From Opitutaceae bacterium TAV5 (lineage in GTDB: Bacteria > Verrucomicrobiota > Verrucomicrobiia > Opitutales > Opitutaceae): a stretch of 64,000 nucleotides of DNA. The notes beneath the pieces are model-generated. The model worked only from the letters and a program-made list of their open reading frames with translations. It had not been told where the DNA came from and searched no databases. Numbering within the stretch: position 1 is the stretch's first letter; each line of letters begins with the position of its first letter. Positions 1 to 7,970 of this stretch are shown here, in pieces. The position numbers and the translations under genes were made by a program. The stretch is taken from positions 4,573,001 to 4,637,000 of the forward strand of contig CP007053.1 of the NCBI GenBank assembly GCA_000242935.3, written 5' to 3'.

Positions 1-29
1 GGAATGTCCAGGCGGTACGGATACCGCGC

Positions 30-1037
30 TCAGAACTGGAAGAGAGCCTGCACGCCGTAGAACCATTCGCTGTCGCTGTCCTTCCAGTCGGTGTAGGAAA
101 CTTCAGCGCGAACGCTCAGGTACTTGTTGAAGGCGTAGGTGGGGGAGACGGTGTACTTGAAGCCGTCGTCGTTGCCATCCGAACCGTCGACACCGCTGAT
201 CCGGGCAATGCCGGACACCTTGTCGGTGAAGGCGTACTGGGCGAGCACGAGCCAGGAATAGTTGGCCTGGTTTTCGGCGTAGGCGAATTCACCGGCGAGG
301 GTGAGCTTCTCGTTGACCGCATAGCTGGCCCAGAAGTCGAGGACGAACTGGCTGCCTTCGAGAGGACGATCCGGATCGGGATTTCCTTTAATTCCATCGT
401 TGTTGCCGGTGTCGAAGCCGACGCCGAGGAACAGCGTCAGGCTGTCGATGCCGGTATAGCTGACGTAAGCCTCGAAGCCGACATCACTGAAATCGCCATC
501 ACCCTCGAAGAAACCGTCCGCTCCGCCTTGCAGCGAGTCGAGGACCGCCACGCCGACGGCGAAATCCTTGCCGGCATAATCGACCTTCACGCCGGTGTGG
601 TAGCCGGGAATGCCGGCGACCAAGGCGTAGGAGATCTGCGTCATGGCGACGGGATAAAACGATTCGTAACCGAGGTAGCTCAGGAACTTGCCGCCAGTGA
701 TGGTGAAATCGCCCGTTGTCCACGAAGCGTAGATGTCGAGAATGCCCGAATCGTTTTCGTCATCCCGGCCCGGAACGTAGAGGAGGCTGACGTAGCCGGT
801 GAAGTCCTGGTATTTCCCGGTGATGCCGAACTTGGCGGAATCATATTGCTCGGCGCCGGAGTTGAACAGCGTCGAGGTCTTTTTCCCCGCGCCGGGATCC
901 TTGTCGGTGATCAGGCCTGCGGCGACGGCATAGCCATCGACGGACAGGTATTCGTTGATGGCTACTTCGGCGAAGGCCGGGGCTGCTACGGCTGCGGCGG
1001 TGAGACCGAGGCCGGCTAATTTCAGGCAGTTTTTCAT
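30..1037 (-). CDS. Outer-membrane beta-barrel porin (BBP2/OmpL-like)
   Basis: A 335-residue exported protein. Residues 1-23 form a Sec signal peptide ending in AFA. The rest alternates aromatic and polar residues as beta-barrel strands do, with repeated Trp/Tyr girdle positions and Asp/Gly-rich turns. The chain ends in LFQF, and a terminal Phe is the usual outer-membrane assembly signal. The pattern fits the putative beta-barrel porin-2 group (DUF1597-like); the substrate is not evident. It stands alone on the minus strand, with a possible promoter about 150 bases upstream. Any terminator would lie left of the window. Porin is secure; the subfamily is less so. Confidence 0.8.
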   Translation of the reverse strand: MKNCLKLAGLGLTAAAVAAPAFAEVAINEYLSVDGYAVAAGLITDKDPGAGKKTSTLFNSGAEQYDSAKFGITGKYQDFTGYVSLLYVPGRDDENDSGILDIYASWTTGDFTITGGKFLSYLGYESFYPVAMTQISYALVAGIPGYHTGVKVDYAGKDFAVGVAVLDSLQGGADGFFEGDGDFSDVGFEAYVSYTGIDSLTLFLGVGFDTGNNDGIKGNPDPDRPLEGSQFVLDFWASYAVNEKLTLAGEFAYAENQANYSWLVLAQYAFTDKVSGIARISGVDGSDGNDDGFKYTVSPTYAFNKYLSVRAEVSYTDWKDSDSEWFYGVQALFQF

Positions 1038-1366
1038 AGGTATGGTTCAGGTTTTTTTTGGTCTGCCCGACGTCCCTGTCCGATGATTCGGAAAAATCCC
1101 GGAACCACTGGACCTGGCGAAACGGGCAACATTCCCATAGCCAGAATGATGCCAGCCTCTCCGGCTTTTTGAAAAAAATTCAACTGAATGATACTTAGTA
1201 TGATAAAGCACTCAAACCGGCATGGAGGCCCGTTGCGGGCGGACCCGGAAACGCGGGAGGGGCCGGGATGCAGGTCGCACACCGTGAGGCAGAAACAGCA
1301 TTTCTCCGCCGCTGCGTGTTGTCGCTGCGAACGCGAGTGCCGCCGGTCGCCGGTCTCCGGCTCCTG
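1038..1366. other. Intergenic spacer upstream of the porin
   Basis: This 329-base stretch holds no convincing gene. It contains the leader of the porin and the candidate promoter and palindrome near 1188-1215. The remainder is GC-rich sequence downstream of the GDSL esterase stop, where no clear terminator hairpin with a T-run is visible. Confidence 0.5.
1188..1215 (-). promoter_or_regulatory. Possible porin promoter with overlapping palindrome
   Basis: Read on the minus strand, TTGAGT is followed after 16 bases by TATCAT, a plausible -35/-10 pair. The spacer and -10 overlap the 11-base palindrome ATACTTAGTAT (1191-1201), which could be an operator. The site is AT-rich inside GC-rich surroundings. 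It lies about 150 bases from the porin start, so a long leader would be implied. This is seen by eye only. Confidence 0.3.
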
Positions 1367-2092
1367 CTACGGCTCGCGCAGCACCGGCTCGAGCGCCTTC
1401 CAGACGACGTCGGCCACGAGACGGTGGCCTGCGGCGTTGGGATGGAATCCGTCGTCGAGATTCAGTTCCGGCCGGCCGCCGACGCCTTCCAGCAGGAACG
1501 GGATGAGGGTCGCGTGGTTGGCTTTCGCCAGCTCGGGGAAAACCGCCGCGAAGGCCGGGGCGTAGTCGCCCATGCTGGTCGGCATCTGCATGCCGGCGAT
1601 CACGATGCGCGTGGACGGATTTTTCGCGCGCACCTTGTCGATGATGCCTTGCAGGTTCTGTTTCGTCATCTCCGGGGAGAGGCCGCGCAGGCCGTCGTTG
1701 CCGCCCAGTTCCAGCACAAAAACGTCCACCGGCTGGCGGAGTATCCAGTCGATCCGGCGCAGCCCGCCCGCCGACGTCTCGCCGCTCAGGCCGGCGTTGA
1801 CCACGCGCCAGGCGCCGGCCGGCGCCGGTGCGTTTTCTGCCGCGGCGGCCTCGATCCGCTGTTGCACCAGCCCCGGGAAGGCCTGCGTCGCCGGGTCCTC
1901 CAGCCCGTAGCCCGCGGTGAGGCTGTCGCCGAAAAACAGGATCGTGCGGGTCGCGGGCGTTGTCGCCGGCTGCGCGGAGCCGGGCCGGACCGCGCCGCCC
2001 GTCGCCGCGAGCACGAGGAAAAACAACGCGAGTCCGCGGCGGAGGCCGGGACCGCGAACAACACCGTCAGTTGCTGACCACATGCAGAGCAT
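1367..2092 (-). CDS. Secreted GDSL/SGNH arylesterase (TesA-like)
   Basis: A 241-residue SGNH hydrolase expected to cleave acyl esters or thioesters in the periplasm. All blocks are visible: GDSLTAGYG with nucleophile Ser57, GLSGET with the oxyanion Gly near 104, GGND with Asn132, and DGFHP with Asp214 and His217 completing the triad. Residues 17-40 look like a signal peptide (arginine-rich then hydrophobic, ending GSA). The start is the first ATG in frame; a second ATG three codons later is equally possible. It begins 54 bases after the histidine kinase stop on the same strand, so it may be the third gene of that operon. Confidence 0.85.
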   Translation of the reverse strand: MLCMWSATDGVVRGPGLRRGLALFFLVLAATGGAVRPGSAQPATTPATRTILFFGDSLTAGYGLEDPATQAFPGLVQQRIEAAAAENAPAPAGAWRVVNAGLSGETSAGGLRRIDWILRQPVDVFVLELGGNDGLRGLSPEMTKQNLQGIIDKVRAKNPSTRIVIAGMQMPTSMGDYAPAFAAVFPELAKANHATLIPFLLEGVGGRPELNLDDGFHPNAAGHRLVADVVWKALEPVLREP

Positions 2093-2146
2093 GAGTGAGC
2101 AACCTCGCCGGAATGTCGAGCCACCCGGCCGGATCGCTCTTCCTGC

Positions 2147-3523
2147 TCAGTCGCGGGGCAGGCGCAACACGACCCGCAGGCCGCCGCCTTCGCGGTTGGC
2201 GAGGGCAATCTCGCCACCATGCGCGTGCATGATCGTGCGCGCGATGGCCAGCCCGAGTCCCACGCCGCCGGTGGCGCGGTTGCGCGAACGCTCCAGCCGC
2301 ACGAAGGGCGCGAAAACGCGTTCGCGATCTTCCTCGGGGATGCCGGGCCCGTCGTCATCGACCTGGATATCCAGCCACTCCTCCGTCGGCGACATCCGCA
2401 CGCGCGCGCAGTCACCATAGCGGACGGCGTTTTCGATCACATTGCGCAGCGCCCGGCGCAAGGCATCCGGACGGCAACGCCACGCGATGCGCCTGACTTC
2501 GGTCGCCGTCACATTCTGGCCGAGGTCGGCAAAGTCGTCGCAGAGGCTTTCGATGAGCGCGTCGATGTTGACCGTGCGCGTGGGTTCGACCGTGGCGTCC
2601 TCCCGGGCGAAAGCCAGCGTGGCCTCGGTCATGGCCTTCATCTCGTCGAGCGTGGAGATCAGCTTTTCGCGGATGGCGGAGTCCTCGACAAATTCCGCCT
2701 GGAGGCGGAGGGAGGTGATCGGCGTGCGCAGGTCGTGGCTGATCGCCGCCATCATCCGCGTGCGGTCCTCGACGAAGCGGCGGATGCGCAGCTGCATCCG
2801 GTTAAACGCCGCCGCCGTGCGCCGGATGTCGTCGGCGCCCTCCTCCGGCAGGAGCGGCGCCTCCTCGCCGCGCCCGAGCGCCTCGGCCGACCGGGTCAGG
2901 CGCCCGAGCGGACGCCCCACGCGGCGCGTCGCGAGCACCGCCGCCAGCGACAGCAGCAGCGCCGTGATGATGAACGACACATAATAGAAGGAAAGAGGCC
3001 CCGACGTCGCCCACGGTTTGGCGTAGACGCAGTTGAGCCACTGCCCGTCCTGCGTGCGCAGGGCGAGGCCGAAGCCGTTCCAGGCATCGAGCTGCAAAAA
3101 ACGCGCCGGGCGTTCTCCCGCCCAGTCTGCCGGACCGAGGATCGTCCACGTCGCACCGGCGATCACCGGCACGTCCGCCTCGGCGACCCCGCGGCCGGCC
3201 GCATTCCACGAGCGCATCAGCTGGCTGCGCGCGGTCTGTTGCCAGAGGGCCGTGTCGTCGGGAGCTTCGGCGGACAGCCAGTAGCGCGCCACGATGGTGC
3301 CGGTCGCGCGCAGGATTTCGGGATGCAGCGATTCGGCCGTGGTGTCCACCAGGCGCGCCGCCGAGGCCGTGCGGGTGAAAAAATCGTCGCGCTGCACCTC
3401 GCGCAGCGCATGCACGCGCTCGCTGCGGTAGATGACGAAAAAAAACACCTGCGAGAGCACGAGGGCCGCCAGCATCAGGGCGATCCACTGGCTCGTGAGG
3501 CTTCGCATCCAGAAGGGTTTCAT
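2147..3523 (-). CDS. Sensor histidine kinase (BaeS/EnvZ-like)
   Basis: A 458-residue membrane kinase partnered with the upstream response regulator. Transmembrane helices lie at about 13-32 and 179-198 and bracket a periplasmic sensor region of about 145 residues. A HAMP linker follows (about 200-250), then the dimerisation box ISHDLRTPIT with phospho-accepting His263. The ATPase domain shows the N box (NVIENAVRYG), the G1 box (DDGPGIPEE) and the G2 box (GVGLGLAI). The start MKPFW was chosen because its ATG overlaps the regulator stop as ATGA; the frame stays open further upstream only antisense-like through the regulator. The signal is unknown; the divergent efflux operon suggests envelope stress or toxic compounds. 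Confidence 0.9.
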   Translation of the reverse strand: MKPFWMRSLTSQWIALMLAALVLSQVFFFVIYRSERVHALREVQRDDFFTRTASAARLVDTTAESLHPEILRATGTIVARYWLSAEAPDDTALWQQTARSQLMRSWNAAGRGVAEADVPVIAGATWTILGPADWAGERPARFLQLDAWNGFGLALRTQDGQWLNCVYAKPWATSGPLSFYYVSFIITALLLSLAAVLATRRVGRPLGRLTRSAEALGRGEEAPLLPEEGADDIRRTAAAFNRMQLRIRRFVEDRTRMMAAISHDLRTPITSLRLQAEFVEDSAIREKLISTLDEMKAMTEATLAFAREDATVEPTRTVNIDALIESLCDDFADLGQNVTATEVRRIAWRCRPDALRRALRNVIENAVRYGDCARVRMSPTEEWLDIQVDDDGPGIPEEDRERVFAPFVRLERSRNRATGGVGLGLAIARTIMHAHGGEIALANREGGGLRVVLRLPRD

Positions 3524-4242
3524 TCGGGCGAGACCTTTCCGGTAAAACAGTAGCCGTCGCCCCAGTGCGTCCTGATCAGGACGGGGACCTTCGGGTCGGG
3601 CTCGATCTTGCGACGCAGCCGGCTGATCTGGCTGTCGATGCTGCGATCCCAGGCCATGGCCGTGCGGCCGATGGTGAGATCGAGCAACTGGTCGCGGCTG
3701 AGGACCATGCCCGGGTATTCGAGCAACACGGACAGCAGGCGAAACTCCGCCGTGCTCAGCGGCGTGGCCACGCCGTCGGCGCTGATCACTTCGCGCCGGC
3801 TCGCGTCGAGCACCTGGTCGCCGAAGCGCACACGGCCGGCCCGGGAGGCGCTGCGTGGCGGCGGCAGCGCGCGGGCGCGCCGGAGCACGGCCTTGATGCG
3901 CGCGAGGAGCTCCCGCGGATTGAAGGGTTTGACCAGATAATCGTCGCCGCCGATTTCGAGGCCCACGATCCGGTCCGCATCCTCGGCCATCGCCGTGAGA
4001 AAGATCACCGGCAGGTGCGGACTGGTGGCGCGCAGATGCCGGCACAGGGCCAGTCCATCCTCGCCGGGCATCATGATGTCGAGCACCAGCAGGTCGGGCG
4101 TGCAGTGTTCCAGGAGTCGCCGGAAGGCCGCCGCATGCTCGATCGTGCTCACCCGGTATCCGTGCTGGCCCAGGTAACGGCCCACGAGTTCACGGATGTC
4201 CCGGTGATCATCGACGACAGCTATATGGGGAAGCGGATCCAT
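3520..4242 (-). CDS. OmpR-family response regulator
   Basis: A 240-residue two-domain regulator. The receiver domain carries the acidic pair Asp11/Asp12, phospho-acceptor Asp55 in LLVLDIMMPG, and Lys105 in DYLVKPF. The C-terminal winged helix ends with the usual R-x-K-I and THWGDGYCF elements. The start is set by GGAGGA eight bases before the ATG at 4242; an ATG 15 codons upstream lacks this support. It is co-translated with the kinase (ATGA overlap) and diverges from the RND efflux operon, whose likely promoter region holds an inverted repeat (4295-4339) that it could bind. Its target is inferred from position only. Confidence 0.9.
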   Translation of the reverse strand: MDPLPHIAVVDDHRDIRELVGRYLGQHGYRVSTIEHAAAFRRLLEHCTPDLLVLDIMMPGEDGLALCRHLRATSPHLPVIFLTAMAEDADRIVGLEIGGDDYLVKPFNPRELLARIKAVLRRARALPPPRSASRAGRVRFGDQVLDASRREVISADGVATPLSTAEFRLLSVLLEYPGMVLSRDQLLDLTIGRTAMAWDRSIDSQISRLRRKIEPDPKVPVLIRTHWGDGYCFTGKVSPE

Positions 4243-4294
4243 GCGGCGTTCCTCCATGCCTGGCACATGGACGCGGCGACTGCGCGGAGAAAAT

Positions 4295-4339
4295 TGTGGC
4301 AAAGTGTGTCAACCGGGCGAACCGCAACACTTCGCTACA
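4295..4339. promoter_or_regulatory. Inverted repeat between regulator and efflux operon
   Basis: Two 13-base arms, TGTGGCAAAGTGT at 4295-4307 and ACACTTCGCTACA at 4327-4339, are inverted copies with two mismatches. Their centres are 32 bases apart, about three helical turns. They lie in the short divergent promoter region, a fitting place for the response regulator to bind. No clear -10/-35 elements were identified. Confidence 0.4.
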
Positions 4340-4405
4340 AAAAACCATCTCCCTGCCATACTTTCGGGCCAGGGCCGTGCTATCATGGGCGTTCGCCATC
4401 GTCCC

Positions 4406-5809
4406 ATGTCTTCCCGCCACGCGCTGCTTCCGTCCATTATTGTCCTGATTTCCCTTTCGGGCTGCGCCGTCGGCCCGGATTACCGGAAACCCGACACCCC
4501 GGCGCCTGCCGCCTGGGCCGAGCCCGGGCCGTGGAAGGTCTCCGCGCCGCGCGATCACCTGCCCAAGGGGGAATGGTGGACCGTTTACAACGATCCCGTC
4601 CTCGACCGCCTGGCGGCGCAGGCCACCGCCGCCAGTCCCACGATCCGGGCCGCCCTCGCCCGCCGCGACCAGGCCCGAGCCATCGCCCGCATCGATTCGT
4701 CCGCACTGTATCCGCAACTCGATGTCAATGCCGAGGCCGAGCGCGGTCGCACCGCTCCCAATCGCCGCACCGGCGCCTCTGCGTATACGGACAACACCTT
4801 CACGCTTCCGCTCGACCTCAGCTACGAAATCGACCTCTGGGGCCGGGTCCGCCGGCTCGACGAAGGGGCGCGCGCCCGCGCCGCCGCCAGCGAAGCCGAT
4901 TATCACAACGTCCTGCTCGGCGTGCAGGCCGACGTTGCCCACACGTATTTTTCGCTCCGCGCTCTCGATGCCGAGCGCGCCCTCGTGGCCCGCAACGTCG
5001 AAAGCCGCCGCCGCTCGCTCGAGATCGTGCAACAACGCCACGCCCTCGGGGCCAGCGGCCTGCTCGACACCAGCCTGGCCGAGACCGAACTCGCCACCTC
5101 CGAGGACAGCCTGATCGAGATCGACCGCAACCGTACGGCCCTCCGCCATTCCCTCGCCGTGCTGTGCGGGCAGTTGCCCGAAGGCTTCGAACTCGACGAG
5201 GATCCCGCCGCCGCCCTCGCCGCCGTGCCCGCCATCCCGCTCGGCCTGCCCTCCGAACTGCTCGAACGCCGTCCCGATGTCGCTTCGGCCGAACGCAGCG
5301 TCGCAGCCGCCAACGCCGGCATCGGCGTCGCCAAGGCCGCCTTCTTCCCGACCATCACGCTCTTCGGCTCCGCCGGCTACAGCAGCAACGACCTCGACTC
5401 GCTCCTGAGCCGGAGCAGCCGCGAATGGTCGCTCGGCCCCGGCATCTCGCTCCCGATCTTCCATGGAGGCCGCAACACCGCCGGCTATCGCCAGGCCATG
5501 GCCGTGTGGGAGGAGGCCCTCGCCAACTATCGCCAGAGCGTGCTCGTCGCTTTCCAGGAAGTGGAGACCGCCCTCTCCGACCTGCGCCGGCTGGGCGAGC
5601 GCGGCGTCGTCATCGACCGCGCCGTGGTTTCCTCGCGCCGGGCCGCCACCCTCGTCCTCGAGCGTTACCGCGCCGGCCAGGTCGGCTACCTCGACGTCAC
5701 CGACGCCGAGCGCACCGCCATCGTCAACGAACGCGCCGCCGTGCAACTTCGCGGCCAGCAACTCGTCTCCAGTGTCATCCTCGTCAAGGCGCTCGGAGGC
5801 GGCTGGTGA
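4406..5809 (+). CDS. Outer-membrane efflux lipoprotein (NodT family)
   Basis: A 467-residue outer-membrane factor, the exit duct of a tripartite pump. The N-terminus has a lipoprotein signal with lipobox LSGC and lipidated Cys20, followed by the family-typical AVGPDYRKP. Two OEP repeats follow, containing SYEIDLWGRVRR (first) and LPIFHGGRN (second), with long helical stretches for the periplasmic coiled coil. The start at 4406 places the lipobox correctly; an ATG at 4385 would add seven residues. It opens an operon with a metallo-beta-lactamase-fold protein, a membrane-fusion protein and an RND pump. The substrate is not predictable. Confidence 0.9.
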   Translation: MSSRHALLPSIIVLISLSGCAVGPDYRKPDTPAPAAWAEPGPWKVSAPRDHLPKGEWWTVYNDPVLDRLAAQATAASPTIRAALARRDQARAIARIDSSALYPQLDVNAEAERGRTAPNRRTGASAYTDNTFTLPLDLSYEIDLWGRVRRLDEGARARAAASEADYHNVLLGVQADVAHTYFSLRALDAERALVARNVESRRRSLEIVQQRHALGASGLLDTSLAETELATSEDSLIEIDRNRTALRHSLAVLCGQLPEGFELDEDPAAALAAVPAIPLGLPSELLERRPDVASAERSVAAANAGIGVAKAAFFPTITLFGSAGYSSNDLDSLLSRSSREWSLGPGISLPIFHGGRNTAGYRQAMAVWEEALANYRQSVLVAFQEVETALSDLRRLGERGVVIDRAVVSSRRAATLVLERYRAGQVGYLDVTDAERTAIVNERAAVQLRGQQLVSSVILVKALGGGW

Positions 5810-5859
5810 CCTGCCGCCGCCTGCCTGCGCCGCTACCGGAAAACCTGCCGCCGATCCCG

Positions 5860-6822
5860 ATGAAAAAACACCTTCTCCGCCGAGTCCTTTCCCTCCTTCT
5901 CGCCTCCTCCGCCACCGTCGCCGCGCTGGCCGAGCCGCCCCCGCAGCAGAAAAAACAGGCGCCCGGCTACTACCGGATGGCTCTCGGAGACTTCGAGGTC
6001 ATCGCGCTTTCGGACGGTTACTCCAACCAGAACCCCGGGCTCCTCACCGGAGCCGACCCGGCGGAGATAAAGGACCTCCTCGACCGCGCTTTCGTCCCCG
6101 CCGCGCCGGCCATGGCCACCTCGGTCAACGCCTTTCTCGTCCACACGGGCGCCGGCCTCATCCTCTTCGACACCGGCGGAGGCGGCGCTCTCGGGCCCAC
6201 GCTCGGGCAGGTCGCCCGAAACCTGGCCGCGTCCGGCTACCGTCCCGATCAGGTGGATACCGTCATCCTCACCCACCTGCATCCCGATCACGTCTGCGGA
6301 TTGCTCGCGACCGACGGCCAGCCCGTTTTCCCCGGCGCCACCGTCCTCGTGTCCCGGCCCGAAGCCGATTACTGGCTGGGCGATGCCCCGGAATCCGCCG
6401 CGGCGCGCGCCCGCGCCGCCCTCGCGCCTTACATCGCCGCCGGCCGGTTCAGGACGCACGATGCCGCCGGCCCCGTGCTTCCGCACGTGGAGGCGATCGC
6501 CACGCCCGGGCACACCCCGGGGCACACCAGCTACCTCGTCGAATCCCGCGGCCAGCGCCTCCTCGTCTGGGGCGACATCGTGCACAGCCAGGCCACGCAG
6601 TTCGCCCGTCCGGACATCGCCATCTCCTTTGACACCGACCAGGCCCGGGCCATCGCCACCCGCAAGAAAACCTTCGCGCTCGCCGTTTCCGGGAAACTCC
6701 TGGTTGCCGGCGCGCATCTTCCGTTCCCCGGCCTCGGTCACGTCCGCGCCGGCGAGGCCGGTGACGCCTTTGCCTGGGTCCCCGTCGAATTCGCCTCCGT
6801 TACCGCTGCTCTACCACAATGA
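5860..6822 (+). CDS. Exported metallo-beta-lactamase-fold hydrolase
   Basis: A 320-residue MBL-fold protein with a Sec signal peptide (residues 1-24, ending ALA). The metal motif THLHPDH supplies His139, His141, Asp143 and His144. Further ligands fit TPGHTPGHTS (about 216-224), GDIVH (Asp239) and a late His near 302. The family covers lactonases, esterases and other hydrolases, and its closest look is to the periplasmic 'GYYRM-GDFEV' group of unknown substrate. It sits inside the RND efflux operon and overlaps the next gene as ATGA, so it is translated with the pump. That position is unusual and suggests that it acts on the pump's substrate. Confidence 0.85.
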   Translation: MKKHLLRRVLSLLLASSATVAALAEPPPQQKKQAPGYYRMALGDFEVIALSDGYSNQNPGLLTGADPAEIKDLLDRAFVPAAPAMATSVNAFLVHTGAGLILFDTGGGGALGPTLGQVARNLAASGYRPDQVDTVILTHLHPDHVCGLLATDGQPVFPGATVLVSRPEADYWLGDAPESAAARARAALAPYIAAGRFRTHDAAGPVLPHVEAIATPGHTPGHTSYLVESRGQRLLVWGDIVHSQATQFARPDIAISFDTDQARAIATRKKTFALAVSGKLLVAGAHLPFPGLGHVRAGEAGDAFAWVPVEFASVTAALPQ

Positions 6823-7970
6823 AAACCCGCTGGATCCTCCTGCTCGTCCTCGTCGTCGCCCTCGGCGCTTTTTTCGCCTGGCGTCACTCCGCCGCCAGGC
6901 CCTCCGGGGCCGGTGGCGCGGCCAACGGCAACGGCCACGACGACGCGGCCCGCGCCGTCCCCGTCGTGCTCGCCGAAGTCACCCGGCGCGACGTGCCGGT
7001 CTGGCTCTCCGGCCTCGGCACCGTGCAGGCTTTCAACACCGTCACCGTCCGCCCCCGGGTCAGCGGCACCCTCGACACGGTCAACTTCACCGAGGGCCAG
7101 TCCGTCAAGGAAGGCGACGTCCTCGCCCGGATCGACCCGCGCCCCTACCGCGCCACCCTCGAACAGGTCCTCGCCAAAAAGGCCCAGAACGAAGCCCTCC
7201 TGGCCAACGCCCGCCTCGACCTCACCCGCGTGCGCGCTCTCGTCGAAAGCGATGCCGAGAGCCGCCGCCTCCTGGAGCAGCAGGAAGCGACCGTATCCCA
7301 GCTGATCGCCATCCTCCAGGCCGACCAGGCCGCGATCGATGCCGCCCGGCTCGATCTGGATTTCACGACTCTCCGCGCTCCCATCGCCGGGCGCACCGGC
7401 GTCCGCCTTCTCGACGCCGGCAACATCGTCACGGCCAACCAGGGCGCGGGCCTTGTCGTGATCACGCAACTCCAGCCGGTCTCGGTCCTTTTCACGCTTC
7501 CCCAGCAATACCTCGACGAGTTCAGCGCCCACCTCCGGCCCGATTCGCCGGAACTCCTCACCCAGGCGGTCACCGACGACGGCCGCGTGCTCGCCGAAGG
7601 GCGGCTCGCCCTCGTGGACAACCAGATCGACACCACCACCGGCAACCTCCGCCTCAAGGCCACCTTCGCCAACGAAGACCTCTCGCTCTGGCCCGGCCAG
7701 TTTGTCTCCGCCCGCGTGCTGGTGGCGACGCGCAAGGACGCCATCGTCGTCCCCACCGAGGTCATCCAGCCCGGCCTCGACGGCCCCTTCGCGTACGTCG
7801 TCAAGGCCGACCACACGGTCGAGGCCCGCCCCGTCAAACCCGGTTACACCGTTGACGGCTTCACGATCATCGGAGGCCTCGAACCCGGGGATCGCGTCGT
7901 CCGCGACGGGCAGAGCAAGCTCAAGCCCGGCGCGTCCGTCGCTCCCGTTACGGAGGAGAAAAAGCCATGA
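6819..7970 (+). CDS. RND efflux periplasmic adaptor (MdtA/AcrA family)
   Basis: A 383-residue membrane-fusion protein joining the inner-membrane pump to the outer-membrane duct. Residues 5-20 form a membrane anchor. A barrel-sandwich lipoyl half follows (TVRPRVSGTLDTVNFTEGQ), then a helical hairpin (about 105-165), the second lipoyl half (LRAPIAGRTGVR), and beta-barrel and membrane-proximal domains to the end. It overlaps both neighbours by ATGA, which indicates tight translational coupling. The sequence style is closest to MdtA-type adaptors; no substrate is implied. Confidence 0.92.
   Translation: MKTRWILLLVLVVALGAFFAWRHSAARPSGAGGAANGNGHDDAARAVPVVLAEVTRRDVPVWLSGLGTVQAFNTVTVRPRVSGTLDTVNFTEGQSVKEGDVLARIDPRPYRATLEQVLAKKAQNEALLANARLDLTRVRALVESDAESRRLLEQQEATVSQLIAILQADQAAIDAARLDLDFTTLRAPIAGRTGVRLLDAGNIVTANQGAGLVVITQLQPVSVLFTLPQQYLDEFSAHLRPDSPELLTQAVTDDGRVLAEGRLALVDNQIDTTTGNLRLKATFANEDLSLWPGQFVSARVLVATRKDAIVVPTEVIQPGLDGPFAYVVKADHTVEARPVKPGYTVDGFTIIGGLEPGDRVVRDGQSKLKPGASVAPVTEEKKP

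Noticed and set aside
3565-5859. Upstream extension of the MBL-hydrolase frame
   Set aside because: It overlaps the regulator and efflux genes and has no ribosome-binding site; the true start opens a signal peptide at 5860.
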